DNA of 64,000 nucleotides from Microvirga lupini (GCF_014191055.1 NZ_JACHWB010000002.1:62001-126000); one strand, 5' to 3'; shown: positions 8,801-21,241, counted from the first letter of the stretch. The notes: a model not told the origin generated them from the sequence alone. Numbers and translations are program-made.

Positions 8801-9799
8801 TCAAGCCGCCTTGCTCATGTCCTTCTGCAGGTCAGCAAGGATCTCGTAGGAGCGCAACCGCTTGGCGTGATCGTAGATCGCCGATGCAACGATAAGCTCG
8901 TCGGCGCCGGTCTCGGCGATGAAGCCCTCCAGCCCCTCCCTCACGGTCTTGGCCGAACCGACGAAAGAACAGGAGAGCATGTTCATGGCCTGCGCCTTCT
9001 CGTGCGGCGCCCAGTAGCTCTCGATGTCGTCGATGGGCGGCTGGAGCTTGCCGCGGGTGCCGCGGAACAGGTTGGTGAAGGATTGCTGCGCCGAGGTGAA
9101 GAGGTGCCGTGCCTCTTCGTCCGTCTCGGCCGCGATCACGTTGACGCCGACCATGGCATAGGGCCGGTCGAGCTGGGCAGAGGGCTGGAAGCGCTCGCGA
9201 TAGACCTGGATCGCCTGCATCAGGGCACCCGGTGCGAAATGCGACGCAAAGGCGTAAGGCAGGCCCAGCATGGCCGCCAGCTGCGCGCCGAACAGGCTGG
9301 AGCCGAGAATCCAGATCGGCACGTTGGAGCCCGCCCCCGGCACCGCCTGGATCGCCTGATCCGGCTGTACGGGGCCAAGCAGCGCCTGCAGTTCCAGCAC
9401 ATCCTGCGGGAAGGTGTCGGCAGCCGTCGGGTCGCGGCGAAGCGCCCTTAAAGTCCGCTGATCGGTGCCTGGCGCCCGGCCGACGCCGAGATCGATGCGA
9501 CCCGGGTAAAGGGCGTCCAGGGTGCCGAACTGCTCGGCGATCACGAGTGGCGAATGGTTCGGCAGCATGATGCCGCCTGCCCCGACGCGGATCGTCTTCG
9601 TGCCACCGGCCACATGGCCGATCGCCACGCTCGTCGCCGCGCTGGCGATGCCCACCATGTTGTGGTGCTCGGCGAGCCAGAATCGGGTGTAATCCCATGT
9701 CTCGGCATGCTGCGCCAGGTCGAGGGAGTTGCGCAGGGCATCCGATGGCGTGAAGCCTTCGGGAATATGCGCGAGATCGAGGATGGAGAAGGGAGGCAT
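8801..9799 (-). CDS. LLM-class (luciferase-like) flavin-dependent monooxygenase
   Basis: A 332-residue protein of the bacterial luciferase-like superfamily (TIM-barrel, FMN/F420 using). Supporting stretches are [16 protein letters not shown] near residue 42, then [14 protein letters not shown] and [15 protein letters not shown], all typical of the YhbW/MsnO-like subgroup. Family members hydroxylate or cleave varied small molecules, and the substrate is unknown. It appears to be a single-gene unit. The palindromic element 3' of it separates it from the transporter. Confidence 0.88.
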   Translation of the reverse strand: MPPFSILDLAHIPEGFTPSDALRNSLDLAQHAETWDYTRFWLAEHHNMVGIASAATSVAIGHVAGGTKTIRVGAGGIMLPNHSPLVIAEQFGTLDALYPGRIDLGVGRAPGTDQRTLRALRRDPTAADTFPQDVLELQALLGPVQPDQAIQAVPGAGSNVPIWILGSSLFGAQLAAMLGLPYAFASHFAPGALMQAIQVYRERFQPSAQLDRPYAMVGVNVIAAETDEEARHLFTSAQQSFTNLFRGTRGKLQPPIDDIESYWAPHEKAQAMNMLSCSFVGSAKTVREGLEGFIAETGADELIVASAIYDHAKRLRSYEILADLQKDMSKAA

Positions 9800-9921
9800 G
9801 GACGATCTTTCTGGTACGGTTCAAGGCCGAACGAGGATTGCCATGAGATCATCATTCCGGGCGTCCGATGCAACCCAGGGAGCCCCCCGCCCGGGGCACA
9901 CCAGCCCTGCAAACGTAAAAG

Positions 9922-9948
9922 CCCGGCGCTTGGGGCGCCGGGTTTCGG
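9922..9948 (-). terminator. Rho-independent terminator of the TRAP binding protein gene
   Basis: CCCGGCGC at 9922-9929 and GCGCCGGG at 9935-9942 form an 8-bp GC stem with a 5-base loop. On the minus strand the hairpin is followed by TTTT, so it fits an intrinsic terminator for the gene ending at 9968. Confidence 0.75.
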
Positions 9949-9967
9949 ATGACGTAGTGGCCGAGCT

Positions 9968-11593
<1,626 letters not shown>

Positions 11594-12355
11594 ATGTGCT
11601 CTTATAAGCCGATGAAGAAGACGCTTATTGTGCTTGGAGCCTCCATTGTCACACATGGGATGATGTTCAGCGGGGCCGAGGCCCGGTTGGTCCGCTATGA
11701 GATCAACGGCAAGCAGTATTCCTACAGCACCAACAATCGGGCCCAGACCGCCGAAGCCCGGAGGCGGATCGAGGCTGCGAAGGCGGCAGAGGCCGCAAAG
11801 GCAAAAGCCGAGGCAGAGAAAGCCCGCAACCCTCTCGCGGCAGCTTTCAGCTCAGCAACGCAGAAGGAGGCCAAGGACGCGGAGCAGCGGCTTCAGCAGA
11901 TCCTATCCGGACCGGCGGAATACATGGCAGTGTCGCAACCCGTCCGCGGTTCAGATCGAAAGCCTCAGGAGAAGCAACCTGATCTGGTTGCCGCCAAGGC
12001 TCCTCAAAAACCCATTACGGTCGTCCGCGCGCCGGCTAGGCCCATCCTCGCGTCTGCCGTGACGAAGTCCCTCGTCATTGCGGAGCCGGTCGCCCCGGAG
12101 CGTCGCACGAATGTCAGGTCCGTGTCCTTCGATATGCAGACCGGCATCAAGACGACAATCATGACTAACGGCGACATCGAGGAGGAGCCGTTCGACAGCA
12201 GTGCTCTGGCCTTCCTGACCCCTAAACCTGAGAAGGGGCACAGCCTGATGGCTTTCGTCAATCAGTTGCGCAAGGTCGCCCCTGAGGAAGCAACCGGCTC
12301 GATTCAAACCACCTTGGCCGACCCGGAAGACGCTTCTCTGATCCGACATCGGTAA
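11594..12355 (+). CDS. Secreted protein of unknown function, Ala/Lys/Glu-rich
   Basis: A 253-residue protein not recognised as a named family. The N-terminus (MKKTLIVLGASIVTHGMMF, cleavage near AEA) is a signal peptide. It is followed by a short segment RLVRYEINGKQYSY and a long Ala/Lys/Glu-rich helix (about residues 50-80). A middle basic-proline region and a polar C-terminus follow. The ATG at 11594 is preceded by AAGGGGAAG; an internal ATG at 11612 lacks such a site but would give a more typical signal peptide. It is probably periplasmic or envelope-associated. The gene stands alone. Confidence 0.7.
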   Translation: MCSYKPMKKTLIVLGASIVTHGMMFSGAEARLVRYEINGKQYSYSTNNRAQTAEARRRIEAAKAAEAAKAKAEAEKARNPLAAAFSSATQKEAKDAEQRLQQILSGPAEYMAVSQPVRGSDRKPQEKQPDLVAAKAPQKPITVVRAPARPILASAVTKSLVIAEPVAPERRTNVRSVSFDMQTGIKTTIMTNGDIEEEPFDSSALAFLTPKPEKGHSLMAFVNQLRKVAPEEATGSIQTTLADPEDASLIRHR

Positions 12356-12358
12356 GCT

Positions 12359-13435
12359 CTAGCCCTGGATGTCCGCTACGCCGGGTTCAAGGATCGTGAG
12401 CCGGGCCAGAGCGCAATCGATCTCGGCCATCGCACCATAGGGCAGTGTCGCAATCGGATCGGTGTGGCCAAAATCGAGTTCGGCCAGCACGGGCAGATGC
12501 GTCAGAGCGGCCTCCTCAAGGGCGCGCAGAACTGCCCTCTCCTGCTCCTGTCGGTAAGCCTCGTCCGTCTGGCCCCCAGGTCGCCCGAGAACGATGCCGG
12601 ACAGGCGCTGCAGAATGCCCTGAGCCGCGAAGTTGCGCAGCCAGCGGAGAACCTGCGCGGCGGCAGGCACCTCCTCTGAAGTTTCGTAGAACAGGATGGC
12701 ACCGTCCCAATAATCCAGTGGTGGCCACCAGTCCGAGCCTTTCAGCATCTCCAGAACTTCGGCGCAGCCGCCGATGAGGTTCCCCTGCACAGTGCCCGAT
12801 CCCTGCAGGGTTCGCGGGCCGGTCGAAGGCGTCAGCTTTCTGCGGCGGGTCTGGTTCTCGGGATCTTTCCAGGGCAGGTGCTCGACCGTCCAGCCTTCCC
12901 GGTTCGGCTCGATCTCGCCGATGGGCGCAACATCGAAAACCGCCTTGCGCAAGGCGTTCTCGGCATAGGCATGCATGCCGCCATTCTCGGCAAAGCCCGC
13001 CATGATCGTCGGACCGTAGAACGAACGGAGACCCGCCTTGAGGCAGCCGAAATGCAGGACGGTCGGATCCGAGTAGCCGAGGAAGACCTTCGGATTATCC
13101 GCAATGACGCTCAGATCGATGTGCGGAATCAGGCGGATCGCATCGTCGCCGCCGATGCTGGCGATGACGCCTTTGATCGACGGATCCGCGAAGGCCGTGT
13201 GGATATCCTCTGCCCGCGCCTGCGGGTTCCTGTCGAGCCAATCCGCATCGCGCAAGGCGTGAGGCATCTCGACGGGCACGAGGCCGAAGGCATCCGTCAG
13301 ATAGCGTTTACCGGCCTCGTAACGATGCGGAAAGACCGCTGGCCCGCCCCAGCTCGTCGAGACGATGGCGACACGATCACCCGGCCGAAGGGCCTGAGGT
13401 TTGACGAGAGGTCTCTGCCACCAGCGATCCGTCAT
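12359..13435 (-). CDS. S66 family peptidase (LD-carboxypeptidase/MccF-like)
   Basis: A 358-residue cytoplasmic serine peptidase of family S66. This family includes muropeptide L,D-carboxypeptidase LdcA and the microcin C7 self-immunity protein MccF. The Ser-Glu-His triad is recognisable: Ser122 in LGYSDPT, Glu251 in FYETSEE and His324 in DFGHTDP. The length and the ending suit the MccF-like branch better than LdcA. That branch cleaves aminoacyl-nucleotide toxins in some species, but most members have unknown substrates. It converges with the secreted unknown at 11594, with four bases between stops. Confidence 0.87.
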   Translation of the reverse strand: MTDRWWQRPLVKPQALRPGDRVAIVSTSWGGPAVFPHRYEAGKRYLTDAFGLVPVEMPHALRDADWLDRNPQARAEDIHTAFADPSIKGVIASIGGDDAIRLIPHIDLSVIADNPKVFLGYSDPTVLHFGCLKAGLRSFYGPTIMAGFAENGGMHAYAENALRKAVFDVAPIGEIEPNREGWTVEHLPWKDPENQTRRRKLTPSTGPRTLQGSGTVQGNLIGGCAEVLEMLKGSDWWPPLDYWDGAILFYETSEEVPAAAQVLRWLRNFAAQGILQRLSGIVLGRPGGQTDEAYRQEQERAVLRALEEAALTHLPVLAELDFGHTDPIATLPYGAMAEIDCALARLTILEPGVADIQG

Positions 13436-13492
13436 GCACCATCCCTATCCGGTTCGCTCCATCATGGCGCAAGGCCAGCGATAGCCGGGCTA

Positions 13493-13927
13493 TCACCTGA
13501 TGGTAATACGCGCATCGATGCGGCCCGAATTTCCCCCTGGATATGTGAGTTGATAGCTGAAGGACTCAGTGCCTTTCGTCGAGCCTGCCGTATAGCGAAC
13601 CTCTAAAACGGTCATGGGCTTGCCAACGCACTCCATATGGGAAGCAGGTCGGGGTTTGCCCGAAGCATCCAAGGGCGTGTTCTCGACTGTCGTTTGCACC
13701 ATTGCTTGGCCCACGGTCCCAAGCGTCGGATTCTGGAGGACCGCTACCTGAGGAACGCCGGTGAATACGCAGTTCGATGAGGCGTAGTGCTGTCCAAGCG
13801 GAATGGTGCGCCCGCGTGCGACAGTATAGGACCGGGCGCCGGTGCCGCCTTGTAGCCCCTGCGCATCGGCATGGGTTGGTGCCCCTACCAGCAAACACAT
13901 CATTGCAACGGCGCCCCAAGCTCTCAT
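13493..13927 (-). CDS. Secreted small protein of unknown function
   Basis: A 144-residue protein with a signal peptide (MRAWGAVAMMCLLVGA, cleavage near ADA). The mature part is rich in Gly, Thr and Val with beta-type patterning (ARSYTVARGRTIPLG, EVRYTAGSTKG, SFSYQLTYPGG), compatible with a small beta-sandwich. Two cysteines (NCVF and MECVG) could form a disulfide in the periplasm. No family was recognised. Its start is 57 bases upstream of the S66 peptidase gene on the same strand, so co-transcription is possible. Confidence 0.65.
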   Translation of the reverse strand: MRAWGAVAMMCLLVGAPTHADAQGLQGGTGARSYTVARGRTIPLGQHYASSNCVFTGVPQVAVLQNPTLGTVGQAMVQTTVENTPLDASGKPRPASHMECVGKPMTVLEVRYTAGSTKGTESFSYQLTYPGGNSGRIDARITIR

Positions 13928-14004
13928 CCCTGCCCCCTGAATCGGTTCTCGATCCGGTGTTCTCTAACGTGAGGCTACTTGCAACGGCAAGATTTAACGC
14001 ACAC

Positions 14005-14032
14005 GAAAACGGCGCCGCTTGCGCGACGCCGT
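14005..14032 (-). terminator. Probable groESL terminator
   Basis: ACGGCG at 14009-14014 and CGCCGT at 14027-14032 form a GC-rich stem that can be extended by CCG/CG pairs. On the minus strand it is followed by TTTTCG. It lies 28 bases beyond the groEL stop codon, as expected for the operon end. Confidence 0.65.
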
Positions 14033-14059
14033 CCTGTTCATCGGGGGAAGGCTTGTGCC

Positions 14060-15691
<1,632 letters not shown>

Positions 15692-15741
15692 TCACTCCTG
15701 TGAGACGTAACGATGTGTGACTCTCGATTGTGGGATTGGCC

Positions 15742-16056
15742 TTAAGCCGCCTTCTTCTGGGCGGCGGTCACTTCCAGCACGCCCATGATGTCGCTCTCCT
15801 TCATGATCAGGAGATCCTCGCCATCGATCTTGACCTCCGTGCCGGACCACTTGCCGAAGAGCACGGTGTCGCCGGCTTTCACGTCGAGGGGCACGAGCTG
15901 GCCCTGCTCGTTACGGGCGCCGGGACCAACGGCGATCACCTCGCCCTGCTGGGGCTTTTCCTTGGCGGTGTCGGGGATGATGATCCCGCCTGCGGTCTTC
16001 TCTTCCGCATCGATGCGACGGACCACGATCCGGTCATGCAAAGGACGGAACTTCAT
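15742..16056 (-). CDS. groES: Co-chaperonin GroES (Hsp10)
   Basis: A 104-residue co-chaperonin that caps the GroEL ring. The start [20 protein letters not shown] and the mobile loop [18 protein letters not shown] are diagnostic. The C-terminal half [20 protein letters not shown] also matches. The tail (AAQKKAA) is slightly longer than in the Escherichia coli protein. It is the first gene of the groESL operon. Confidence 0.98.
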   Translation of the reverse strand: MKFRPLHDRIVVRRIDAEEKTAGGIIIPDTAKEKPQQGEVIAVGPGARNEQGQLVPLDVKAGDTVLFGKWSGTEVKIDGEDLLIMKESDIMGVLEVTAAQKKAA

Positions 16057-16126
16057 GAAGCTTCCTCCAATGATATCAGTCTGTTAACTGCCTCAAGCGG
16101 AGCCATTGGGGCCTCCGCGGTCGATG

Positions 16127-16155
16127 ATTTGGTTGAAGGATCTTCATCGTTCAAG
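16127..16155 (-). promoter_or_regulatory. Possible RpoH-type promoter of groESL
   Basis: On the minus strand CTTGAA (16155-16150) and CCAAAT (16132-16127) are separated by 17 bases. This resembles the alphaproteobacterial heat-shock sigma-32 consensus, CTTGAA with a CCATAT-like -10. It lies about 70-100 bases upstream of the groES start. No CIRCE inverted repeat (TTAGCACTC-N9-GAGTGCTAA) was found between 16057 and 16290, so sigma-32 control would have to do the work. The match is moderate. Confidence 0.4.
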
Positions 16156-16289
16156 AGGGAGGCTGAAAAAATTTGGCAGCCATGGGAACCGAGTGCCAGC
16201 TTGCTCAGCGCGAGGCCGGATTGGACAACCGGCCTCTAAGGGGGCTATGCCCGTTCCGGCAGGATGCAGGAGCATCCAGGGAGAGCCGA

Positions 16290-16502
16290 ATGGTTGTCAG
16301 GGACAGCAATGGGACCATCCTGAATGAGGGCGACTCGGTCCAGGTCATCAAGGATCTTAAGGTGAAGGGCTCCTCGACGACACTGAAACGGGGCACCGTG
16401 TTCAAGAACATCCACCTGACCGATGATGAGGGCGAGATCGAATGCCGCTCGCCCCAGATCAAGGGCCTCGTGCTCAAGACGGAATTCGTCAAGAAGGTGT
16501 GA
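16290..16502 (+). CDS. Short PhnA/YjdM-like domain protein
   Basis: A 70-residue protein corresponding to the C-terminal domain of PhnA/YjdM (DSNGTILNEGDSVQVIKDLK, then KGSSTTLKRGTVFKNI). The usual N-terminal zinc-ribbon of the roughly 110-residue family is missing, and the open frame upstream does not encode one. I chose the ATG at 16290 because AGGGAGAG precedes it. Despite the old name, the family is not proven to act in phosphonate use, and its role is uncertain. It is divergent from groES and converges on slyX. Confidence 0.85.
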   Translation: MVVRDSNGTILNEGDSVQVIKDLKVKGSSTTLKRGTVFKNIHLTDDEGEIECRSPQIKGLVLKTEFVKKV

Positions 16503-16526
16503 CGGGATCACCCCGCCGCACCGGCA

Positions 16527-16736
16527 TCAGTAATGCGGCGGCGGCGGCTCGGGCCCGCGAGGTCCGGCGCTGTCCTCGACCTCCTGAACGCGGTCGAGCA
16601 CCTCGTTGAGTTGCCGCTTCAAGCTGTCGATCTGCTTCCACTGGGCAATGATGGTCTGGTTCAGGTCCTCGATCACCTGATCCTGATAGGCGACGCGGAC
16701 CTCAAGCGCTTCGATGCGGGTTTCAAAGTCACTCAT
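16527..16736 (-). CDS. slyX: SlyX family protein
   Basis: A 69-residue coiled-coil protein. The heptad-rich part ([20 protein letters not shown] to about residue 48) and the C-terminal PPPPHY are diagnostic of SlyX. The function is unknown. I chose the ATG at 16736; upstream in-frame codons encode unconserved sequence that belongs to the overlapping trhO frame. It overlaps the end of trhO by eight bases on the same strand, so the two are probably translated together. Confidence 0.88.
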   Translation of the reverse strand: MSDFETRIEALEVRVAYQDQVIEDLNQTIIAQWKQIDSLKRQLNEVLDRVQEVEDSAGPRGPEPPPPHY

Positions 16737-17472
16737 CGGATGGCCCCGCCTCCACCAGCCCATGGCCAAGCGCGACACGCTCGTCGAAGACGAAGCACTC
16801 GCCCTTCCACCGGCTTTCGGCCTCCGGCACGTCCTCAAGATACTTGAGGATGCCGCCCTTCAAGTGAAGGACCTCCTCGAAGCCCTGGTTCAGCATGTAG
16901 GCGCTCGCCTTCTCGCAGCGGATGCCGCCGGTGCAGAACATGGCGACCTTCCGGTGCCTGGCCGGGTCGAGTTCGTTCTTCACGAAGTCCTTGAACTCGC
17001 CGAAGCGCTTGATCCTGGGATCGACCGCGCCTTCGAAGGTGCCCATCTCGACCTCGAAGTCGTTGCGCGTGTCGAGAAGCACGACGCCGGGCTCCTCCAG
17101 GAGCCTGTTCCACTCGGCGGGAGACACATAGGTGCCGACCCGGCGCAAGGGATCGGTCTGCGGATCGCCGAGGGTCACGATTTCTTTCTTGAGCCGCACC
17201 TTCATGCGCTTGAAGGGCATCTCGGCGGCCGAGGAGAACTTCAGCTCCAGATTGTCGAGGCGGCCTCGGAACAGCGGCCCCTCCCGCAGTTCGGTCATGA
17301 GGGCGTCGATGCCCTCCTCGGTCCCGGCCACGGTTCCGTTGATGCCTTCATGGGCGAGCAGCAGCGTGCCCTTGATCCCGAGGTCGAGGCAGAGCCTATG
17401 AAGGGGCTCCTTGATCTCGCGGAAATCCGGCAGCGGAACGAACTGATAGAGAGCGGCAACCTTGTACGTCAT
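16729..17472 (-). CDS. trhO: tRNA uridine(34) hydroxylase, rhodanese family (TrhO/YceA)
   Basis: A 247-residue cytoplasmic protein that by family hydroxylates U34 of certain tRNAs toward 5-methoxyuridine/5-oxyacetate-uridine. The N-terminal domain contains [14 protein letters not shown] (about 37-50). The central rhodanese domain carries the active-site loop [11 protein letters not shown] with Cys180. The downstream part [11 protein letters not shown] and the cysteine in GECFVFD are also typical. slyX overlaps its 3' end. Confidence 0.92.
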   Translation of the reverse strand: MTYKVAALYQFVPLPDFREIKEPLHRLCLDLGIKGTLLLAHEGINGTVAGTEEGIDALMTELREGPLFRGRLDNLELKFSSAAEMPFKRMKVRLKKEIVTLGDPQTDPLRRVGTYVSPAEWNRLLEEPGVVLLDTRNDFEVEMGTFEGAVDPRIKRFGEFKDFVKNELDPARHRKVAMFCTGGIRCEKASAYMLNQGFEEVLHLKGGILKYLEDVPEAESRWKGECFVFDERVALGHGLVEAGPSDE

Positions 17473-17539
17473 GGTGGCTGTTTATCAGGAGGTGTGCCGA
17501 GGGCAAACCCGCCTATCCTGGTTCTCGGTGTCGCTCTGG

Positions 17540-17572
17540 ATCCCCTTCCCGGTCCTGCGGACCGCCGGGGAT
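17540..17572. repeat. GTCATCCC-type palindrome
   Basis: ATCCCC (17540) and GGGGAT (17572), with an inner CGGTCC-TGC-GGACCG stem, form an imperfect two-part hairpin in the 181-base gap between amidase and trhO. It is similar in design to the palindrome at 4266. It could be a terminator for the amidase gene on the minus strand or a dispersed repeat. Confidence 0.5.
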
Positions 17573-17653
17573 GACACTGGGGCGATATCTTCAGTGCCAT
17601 TCCCGGCCGGAGGGACAGCGGAGGGGAAGAGAATCCATAAAGGTCGCCCTGGT

Positions 17654-19117
17654 TTAAACCTTCGGCCAAGGCCGCTTCTCCGGGCACATCTCCTCCCAGG
17701 CCTGTGACAGGCGCAGCACGCCCACGTCGTCGAAGCGGCGGCCGATGATCTGGAGGCCGATGGGCAAGCCCGCCCTGGTAAAGCCGGCATTCACCGAGGA
17801 GGCCGGCTGGTCGGACATGTTGAAGGCGACCGTGTAGCCGATATGCTCGAAGGGCTCTTCCGGATTGTGAATCGGGGATGCCAGTTCTGCCGGATAGGCC
17901 ACGCACGGAGCGACCGGAGAGATGACGAAGTCGAAGCGATGCGTGGCGGCGACCGCTGCGTGGCGCATCACCATCATCTGGTTCATGCCGCTGTAGACCT
18001 CGGCGCCTGTCAGGTCCTTCCCGCCCTCGGCCCATTGCCGGATATAGGGCAGGATCTTAGCCCGCTCCGCCTCGCTCAAGGGTGCCATGTCGGCCCAGGC
18101 GCGCTGGCGCCAGAAATCGTCGAGGCCGTCGAGCATCTCGCGGGTGATGAAAGCAGGCACCTCCTCGATGACGGCACCGGCCTGACTCAGGAGTTGCGCG
18201 GCCCGTTCAACCGTTGCGCGGATCTCCGGATCGAGAGGCAGGCCGATCCCGGCTTCCATCATGACGCCGATCCTCAGGCCCTTGATGTCGAGGTTCAGAT
18301 CGAGCCAGGGCAGGTCCTGATACGGCAGGCTCATGGGATCGCGCACGTCCGGGCGCGTCAGGCTTGTCATCATGAGAGCAGCATCGCGCACCGTTCGCGT
18401 CATAGGCCCTGCCACCCGGCCGTAATAGGTCGGGTCGATGGGGATGCGCCCGAAGCTCGGTTTGAGACCGAACACCCCGCACCAGGACGCCGGGAGCCGG
18501 ATCGAGCCGCCGATGTCGGTGCCGATATGGAATGGCCCGTAACCCGCGGCGGCGGCAGCCCCCGCCCCGGCCGAACTGCCGCCGGGATTCTTGGTGAGGT
18601 CCCACGGATTGCGCGTGAGCGGATGGAAGCTGGAGAGGCCAGACGAGAGCATGCCGTAATCCGGCATGGTGGTCTTGGCCAGGATGACGACGCCGTCCTC
18701 GCGCAGGCGGGCGGCGGCAGGTGCGTCCTCCGCCGCCGGGATGAGCGGACGCGCTGCCGTGCCGAGCGGCACCGGCGTTCCCTTGGTGGCGATGTTCTCC
18801 TTGATCGTCGCCGGGATACCGTCGAGCGCCCTCGCCTCGCCCCGCATCCAGCGCTGCTCCGACTCCTTTGCGGCATTGAGCGCCGCTTCGGGGTCAAAGG
18901 CGTAGAGAGCCCGAAGCGGCGGCTCGCGAGCCTCAATGTGGGCAATGACCGCCTTCGTCACATCGACGGGTGACAGGGTCTTGCGGGCATAGCCTTCGAG
19001 GAGTTGGGGCCCCGTCCAGTCGGCGAGGTCTGCGGATAAGTCCCGAGAAGACAGGTGTGCCGACGATTGCATGCTCAATGCGAAATTCCCCCGCTCGTGG
19101 ATTCGACCGGCACCCAT
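17654..19117 (-). CDS. Amidase signature family hydrolase
   Basis: A 487-residue amidase-signature enzyme hydrolysing a C-N amide bond. The Ser-cisSer-Lys triad is seen: Lys106 in ATIKENI, Ser181/182 in NPGGSSAGAG and nucleophile Ser205 in DIGGSIRLPA. It is not GatA by context (no gatB/gatC nearby), and the C-terminal substrate region differs, so the substrate is unknown. Two starts are possible: ATG 19117, or ATG 19072 which begins at MQSSAHLSS. Neither has a strong ribosome binding site. Confidence 0.88.
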   Translation of the reverse strand: MGAGRIHERGNFALSMQSSAHLSSRDLSADLADWTGPQLLEGYARKTLSPVDVTKAVIAHIEAREPPLRALYAFDPEAALNAAKESEQRWMRGEARALDGIPATIKENIATKGTPVPLGTAARPLIPAAEDAPAAARLREDGVVILAKTTMPDYGMLSSGLSSFHPLTRNPWDLTKNPGGSSAGAGAAAAAGYGPFHIGTDIGGSIRLPASWCGVFGLKPSFGRIPIDPTYYGRVAGPMTRTVRDAALMMTSLTRPDVRDPMSLPYQDLPWLDLNLDIKGLRIGVMMEAGIGLPLDPEIRATVERAAQLLSQAGAVIEEVPAFITREMLDGLDDFWRQRAWADMAPLSEAERAKILPYIRQWAEGGKDLTGAEVYSGMNQMMVMRHAAVAATHRFDFVISPVAPCVAYPAELASPIHNPEEPFEHIGYTVAFNMSDQPASSVNAGFTRAGLPIGLQIIGRRFDDVGVLRLSQAWEEMCPEKRPWPKV

Positions 19118-19470
19118 GCTGAAACGATCCTCGCGACCGGTAAACCTGTTTTACCGCATCCCGACGCATGGCCCCATGAAGCCAGCGCAACGGCATGCCC
19201 TCCATGGCTGCTCCGAACCATCCCTGTCTACTCTTTGGAGGCATCTCCATCGGTCTGACGGCACAAAGGCGGGCCAGTGATGTTTGTTTGCCGAGGAAGG
19301 AAACTCCTCCTTTCCATAGCAACGTTTTCGGGAGGGGCGGAATAACCGGCTAAATTACCTGTCTATAAGCAAAGCAGACGGTTACTCAGCCACCAGTTGT
19401 GTTATTATAATCCTGCAGGCATGCTTGTTTCCCCGTTAAGGAAGCAGGCTAAACCCGGTGACACCTTGCC
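19118..19470. other. Divergent promoter region
   Basis: This 353-base gap separates the minus-strand amidase from the plus-strand Crp/Fnr regulator. A TATAAT at 19406-19411 with a weak TTACTC 18 bases upstream is a possible promoter for the regulator. No RNA gene or repeat was recognised. Confidence 0.4.
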
Positions 19471-20202
19471 ATGAAAGATGGTTCTAAGGCTGACATTCAC
19501 CGAAGGAACCGGCTCCTTGCCGCGTTGGAGCCAGAAGACTTTCATTGGCTTGAGCCATACCTCGAGGTCGTTGATCTCCCACGGGGCAAGGTTCTCTTCG
19601 AAACGGGAGAGCCCATCAGGCACACCTACTTCCCCCATGATGCGGTCATTTCTCTTCTGACCGTCCTTCAGAGCGGCGGATCCGTGGAAATGGCCATATT
19701 CGGCCGGGAGGGCACCCTCGGGTTTGTCAGTGCGCTCATCACCCGCCAGTCGTTCGGTCGCTATATCACCCAGGTTCCTGGAACGGCGTCGCGCGTGCCT
19801 CTGGATCGCTTGAATGAGGGCGTGGCAGAACGGCCGAAACTGCGGCACACCATGTTCCGCTTCACCGAGGCATTCCTGGCCCAAACCCTGCAGACGGTTG
19901 CCTGTAATGCCGTCCACAGCGTGGAAGCCCGATGCTGCCGCTCCATCCTGACCACGCGTGACCGCACCAATCGGGATGAGGTCCCCCTCACCCATGAGGC
20001 GCTGGCCGAGATGCTGGGTGTTCAGCGCTCGACGGTCAGCAGCGTCACCAGTGCCCTTCAGAAAGCCGGCCTCATCGTTCAGGGCAGAGGCACGATCAGA
20101 ATCACCAACCGGAATGGCCTGGAAGCCACGGCGTGCGAATGCTACCGCGCCATATGCGACAGCTTCGACAGGCTGCTGCCAGGCGCGTTCAGATGCGATT
20201 GA
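19471..20202 (+). CDS. Crp/Fnr family transcriptional regulator
   Basis: A 243-residue DNA-binding regulator. Residues about 15-140 form a cyclic-nucleotide-binding-like beta barrel (LEVVDLPRGKVLFETGEPI). Residues about 165-225 hold the Crp-type winged helix (LTHEALAEMLGVQRSTVSSV). The Fnr iron-sulfur cysteine pattern at the N-terminus is absent, so it is not an oxygen sensor of that type. The subgroup is common in Rhizobiales with unknown ligands. The start is the first codon after a promoter-like region. Confidence 0.9.
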   Translation: MKDGSKADIHRRNRLLAALEPEDFHWLEPYLEVVDLPRGKVLFETGEPIRHTYFPHDAVISLLTVLQSGGSVEMAIFGREGTLGFVSALITRQSFGRYITQVPGTASRVPLDRLNEGVAERPKLRHTMFRFTEAFLAQTLQTVACNAVHSVEARCCRSILTTRDRTNRDEVPLTHEALAEMLGVQRSTVSSVTSALQKAGLIVQGRGTIRITNRNGLEATACECYRAICDSFDRLLPGAFRCD

Positions 20203-20356
20203 TAGGGTAAGAATTGCCCTGCCACGTGTGTGAGAACACACAAGCTTTCCAATGAAATCGATTTCTTTAAATCTTGTGTCGGGTTCCCAACAGACGGGGT
20301 AACTCCGGCTTAGTACCTTCAAGCTCTATTAACGCAAAGTTAATACGAGGAAGACG

Positions 20357-20641
20357 ATGGCTGATACTAAGTTTCACAAAGATGAATTCAGTAACGGGGC
20401 TCATCAATCAAGAATCTACTCGCCGACCTTCCAACCCTTGCTGCAATCCCTTCTGGCCACGCTGGCCGATCTCGATTTCGACTACGAGAAGGAGCGCGAG
20501 AAGCTCAGCAACACGTCACCTGATACCAACATCAAGATCCGCGCTCTCGAGAAGCTCAAGACCCGGCACCGCGAGCGTCGCGAGCCTTACATCCAGCAAC
20601 TCGCCATCCTGCAGAAGCGCATGATGGAGCTGAGAGCCTGA
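20357..20641 (+). CDS. Small helical protein of unknown function
   Basis: A 94-residue protein preceded by CGAGGAAG, a good ribosome binding site. It is mostly charged helix from about residue 28 (LLQSLLATLADLDFDYEKE) to the end, with many Glu, Lys and Arg residues, suggesting a coiled coil. No family was recognised. It stands alone downstream of the Crp/Fnr regulator, and base composition is like that of its neighbours. Confidence 0.7.
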   Translation: MADTKFHKDEFSNGAHQSRIYSPTFQPLLQSLLATLADLDFDYEKEREKLSNTSPDTNIKIRALEKLKTRHRERREPYIQQLAILQKRMMELRA

Positions 20642-20802
20642 CCAAACACACAAGCTCAAGCCGGTTCGGCGCACCAGACAAGCAGCACCGGACTTGAAAC
20701 AAAAAGAATTCTCCTGGGGGCTAACGCACTCGATGAACAGGTCACACGAGTGCCGTCACAAGACCTGAGCACATCACACATGCTCACTCGGGATTGTAGC
20801 CA

Positions 20803-21234
20803 ATGACAGAGGAAGAGATTGAGGTCGTTGCAGAAGAATTGGCCAAGATCGGCGGCGTGACCTGGTACCCGGGTCGGGAAAGGGGCACTCTGATGAGAGT
20901 CGTCTGCGATCGTTACCGTGACCGCGCCAGGGTGGCCATCGAAGCCCTGGAACGCCACCGGGCAGCCCGGCAGGCGAACGTGTTCCAGGACAACGAGCGG
21001 CCCGCAGCCCTTGCGACGATCAGCGCACCAGCGTCCTTGGCCAATGATGACATCCGACCGGGAGTAACCGTGATCTACCGCCCCCCGGGGGACCGCCGGG
21101 CCTACCCGTGCCGCGTGGTCGAGATCGAGGGCAACCGGGCCTACCTTGCGCCGATCCTCCGGGCCTGCACGGAATGGGTTTCCATCGAACACCTCATGCC
21201 GTCCACGGCGGATGAGGCCGTGGCGCACGACTGA
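20803..21234 (+). CDS. Protein of unknown function with C-terminal beta domain
   Basis: A 143-residue cytoplasmic protein. Residues 1-55 are helical and charged (MTEEEIEVVAEELAKIGG, then RYRDRARVAIEALERH). Residues 85-130 look like a small beta-barrel (VTVIYRPPGDRRAYPCRVVE, IEGNRAYLAPILR). No family was recognised. A clear terminator follows at 21242. The ribosome binding site is weak. Confidence 0.65.
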   Translation: MTEEEIEVVAEELAKIGGVTWYPGRERGTLMRVVCDRYRDRARVAIEALERHRAARQANVFQDNERPAALATISAPASLANDDIRPGVTVIYRPPGDRRAYPCRVVEIEGNRAYLAPILRACTEWVSIEHLMPSTADEAVAHD

Positions 21235-21241
21235 ATGACAA

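Noticed and set aside
16057-16290. CIRCE element before groES
   Set aside because: GAGTGCC near 16191 looks like half a site, but the second half and spacing are missing.
20641-20802. Possible small RNA or gene between the two small proteins
   Set aside because: No hairpin with T-run and no open frame with a ribosome binding site was found.
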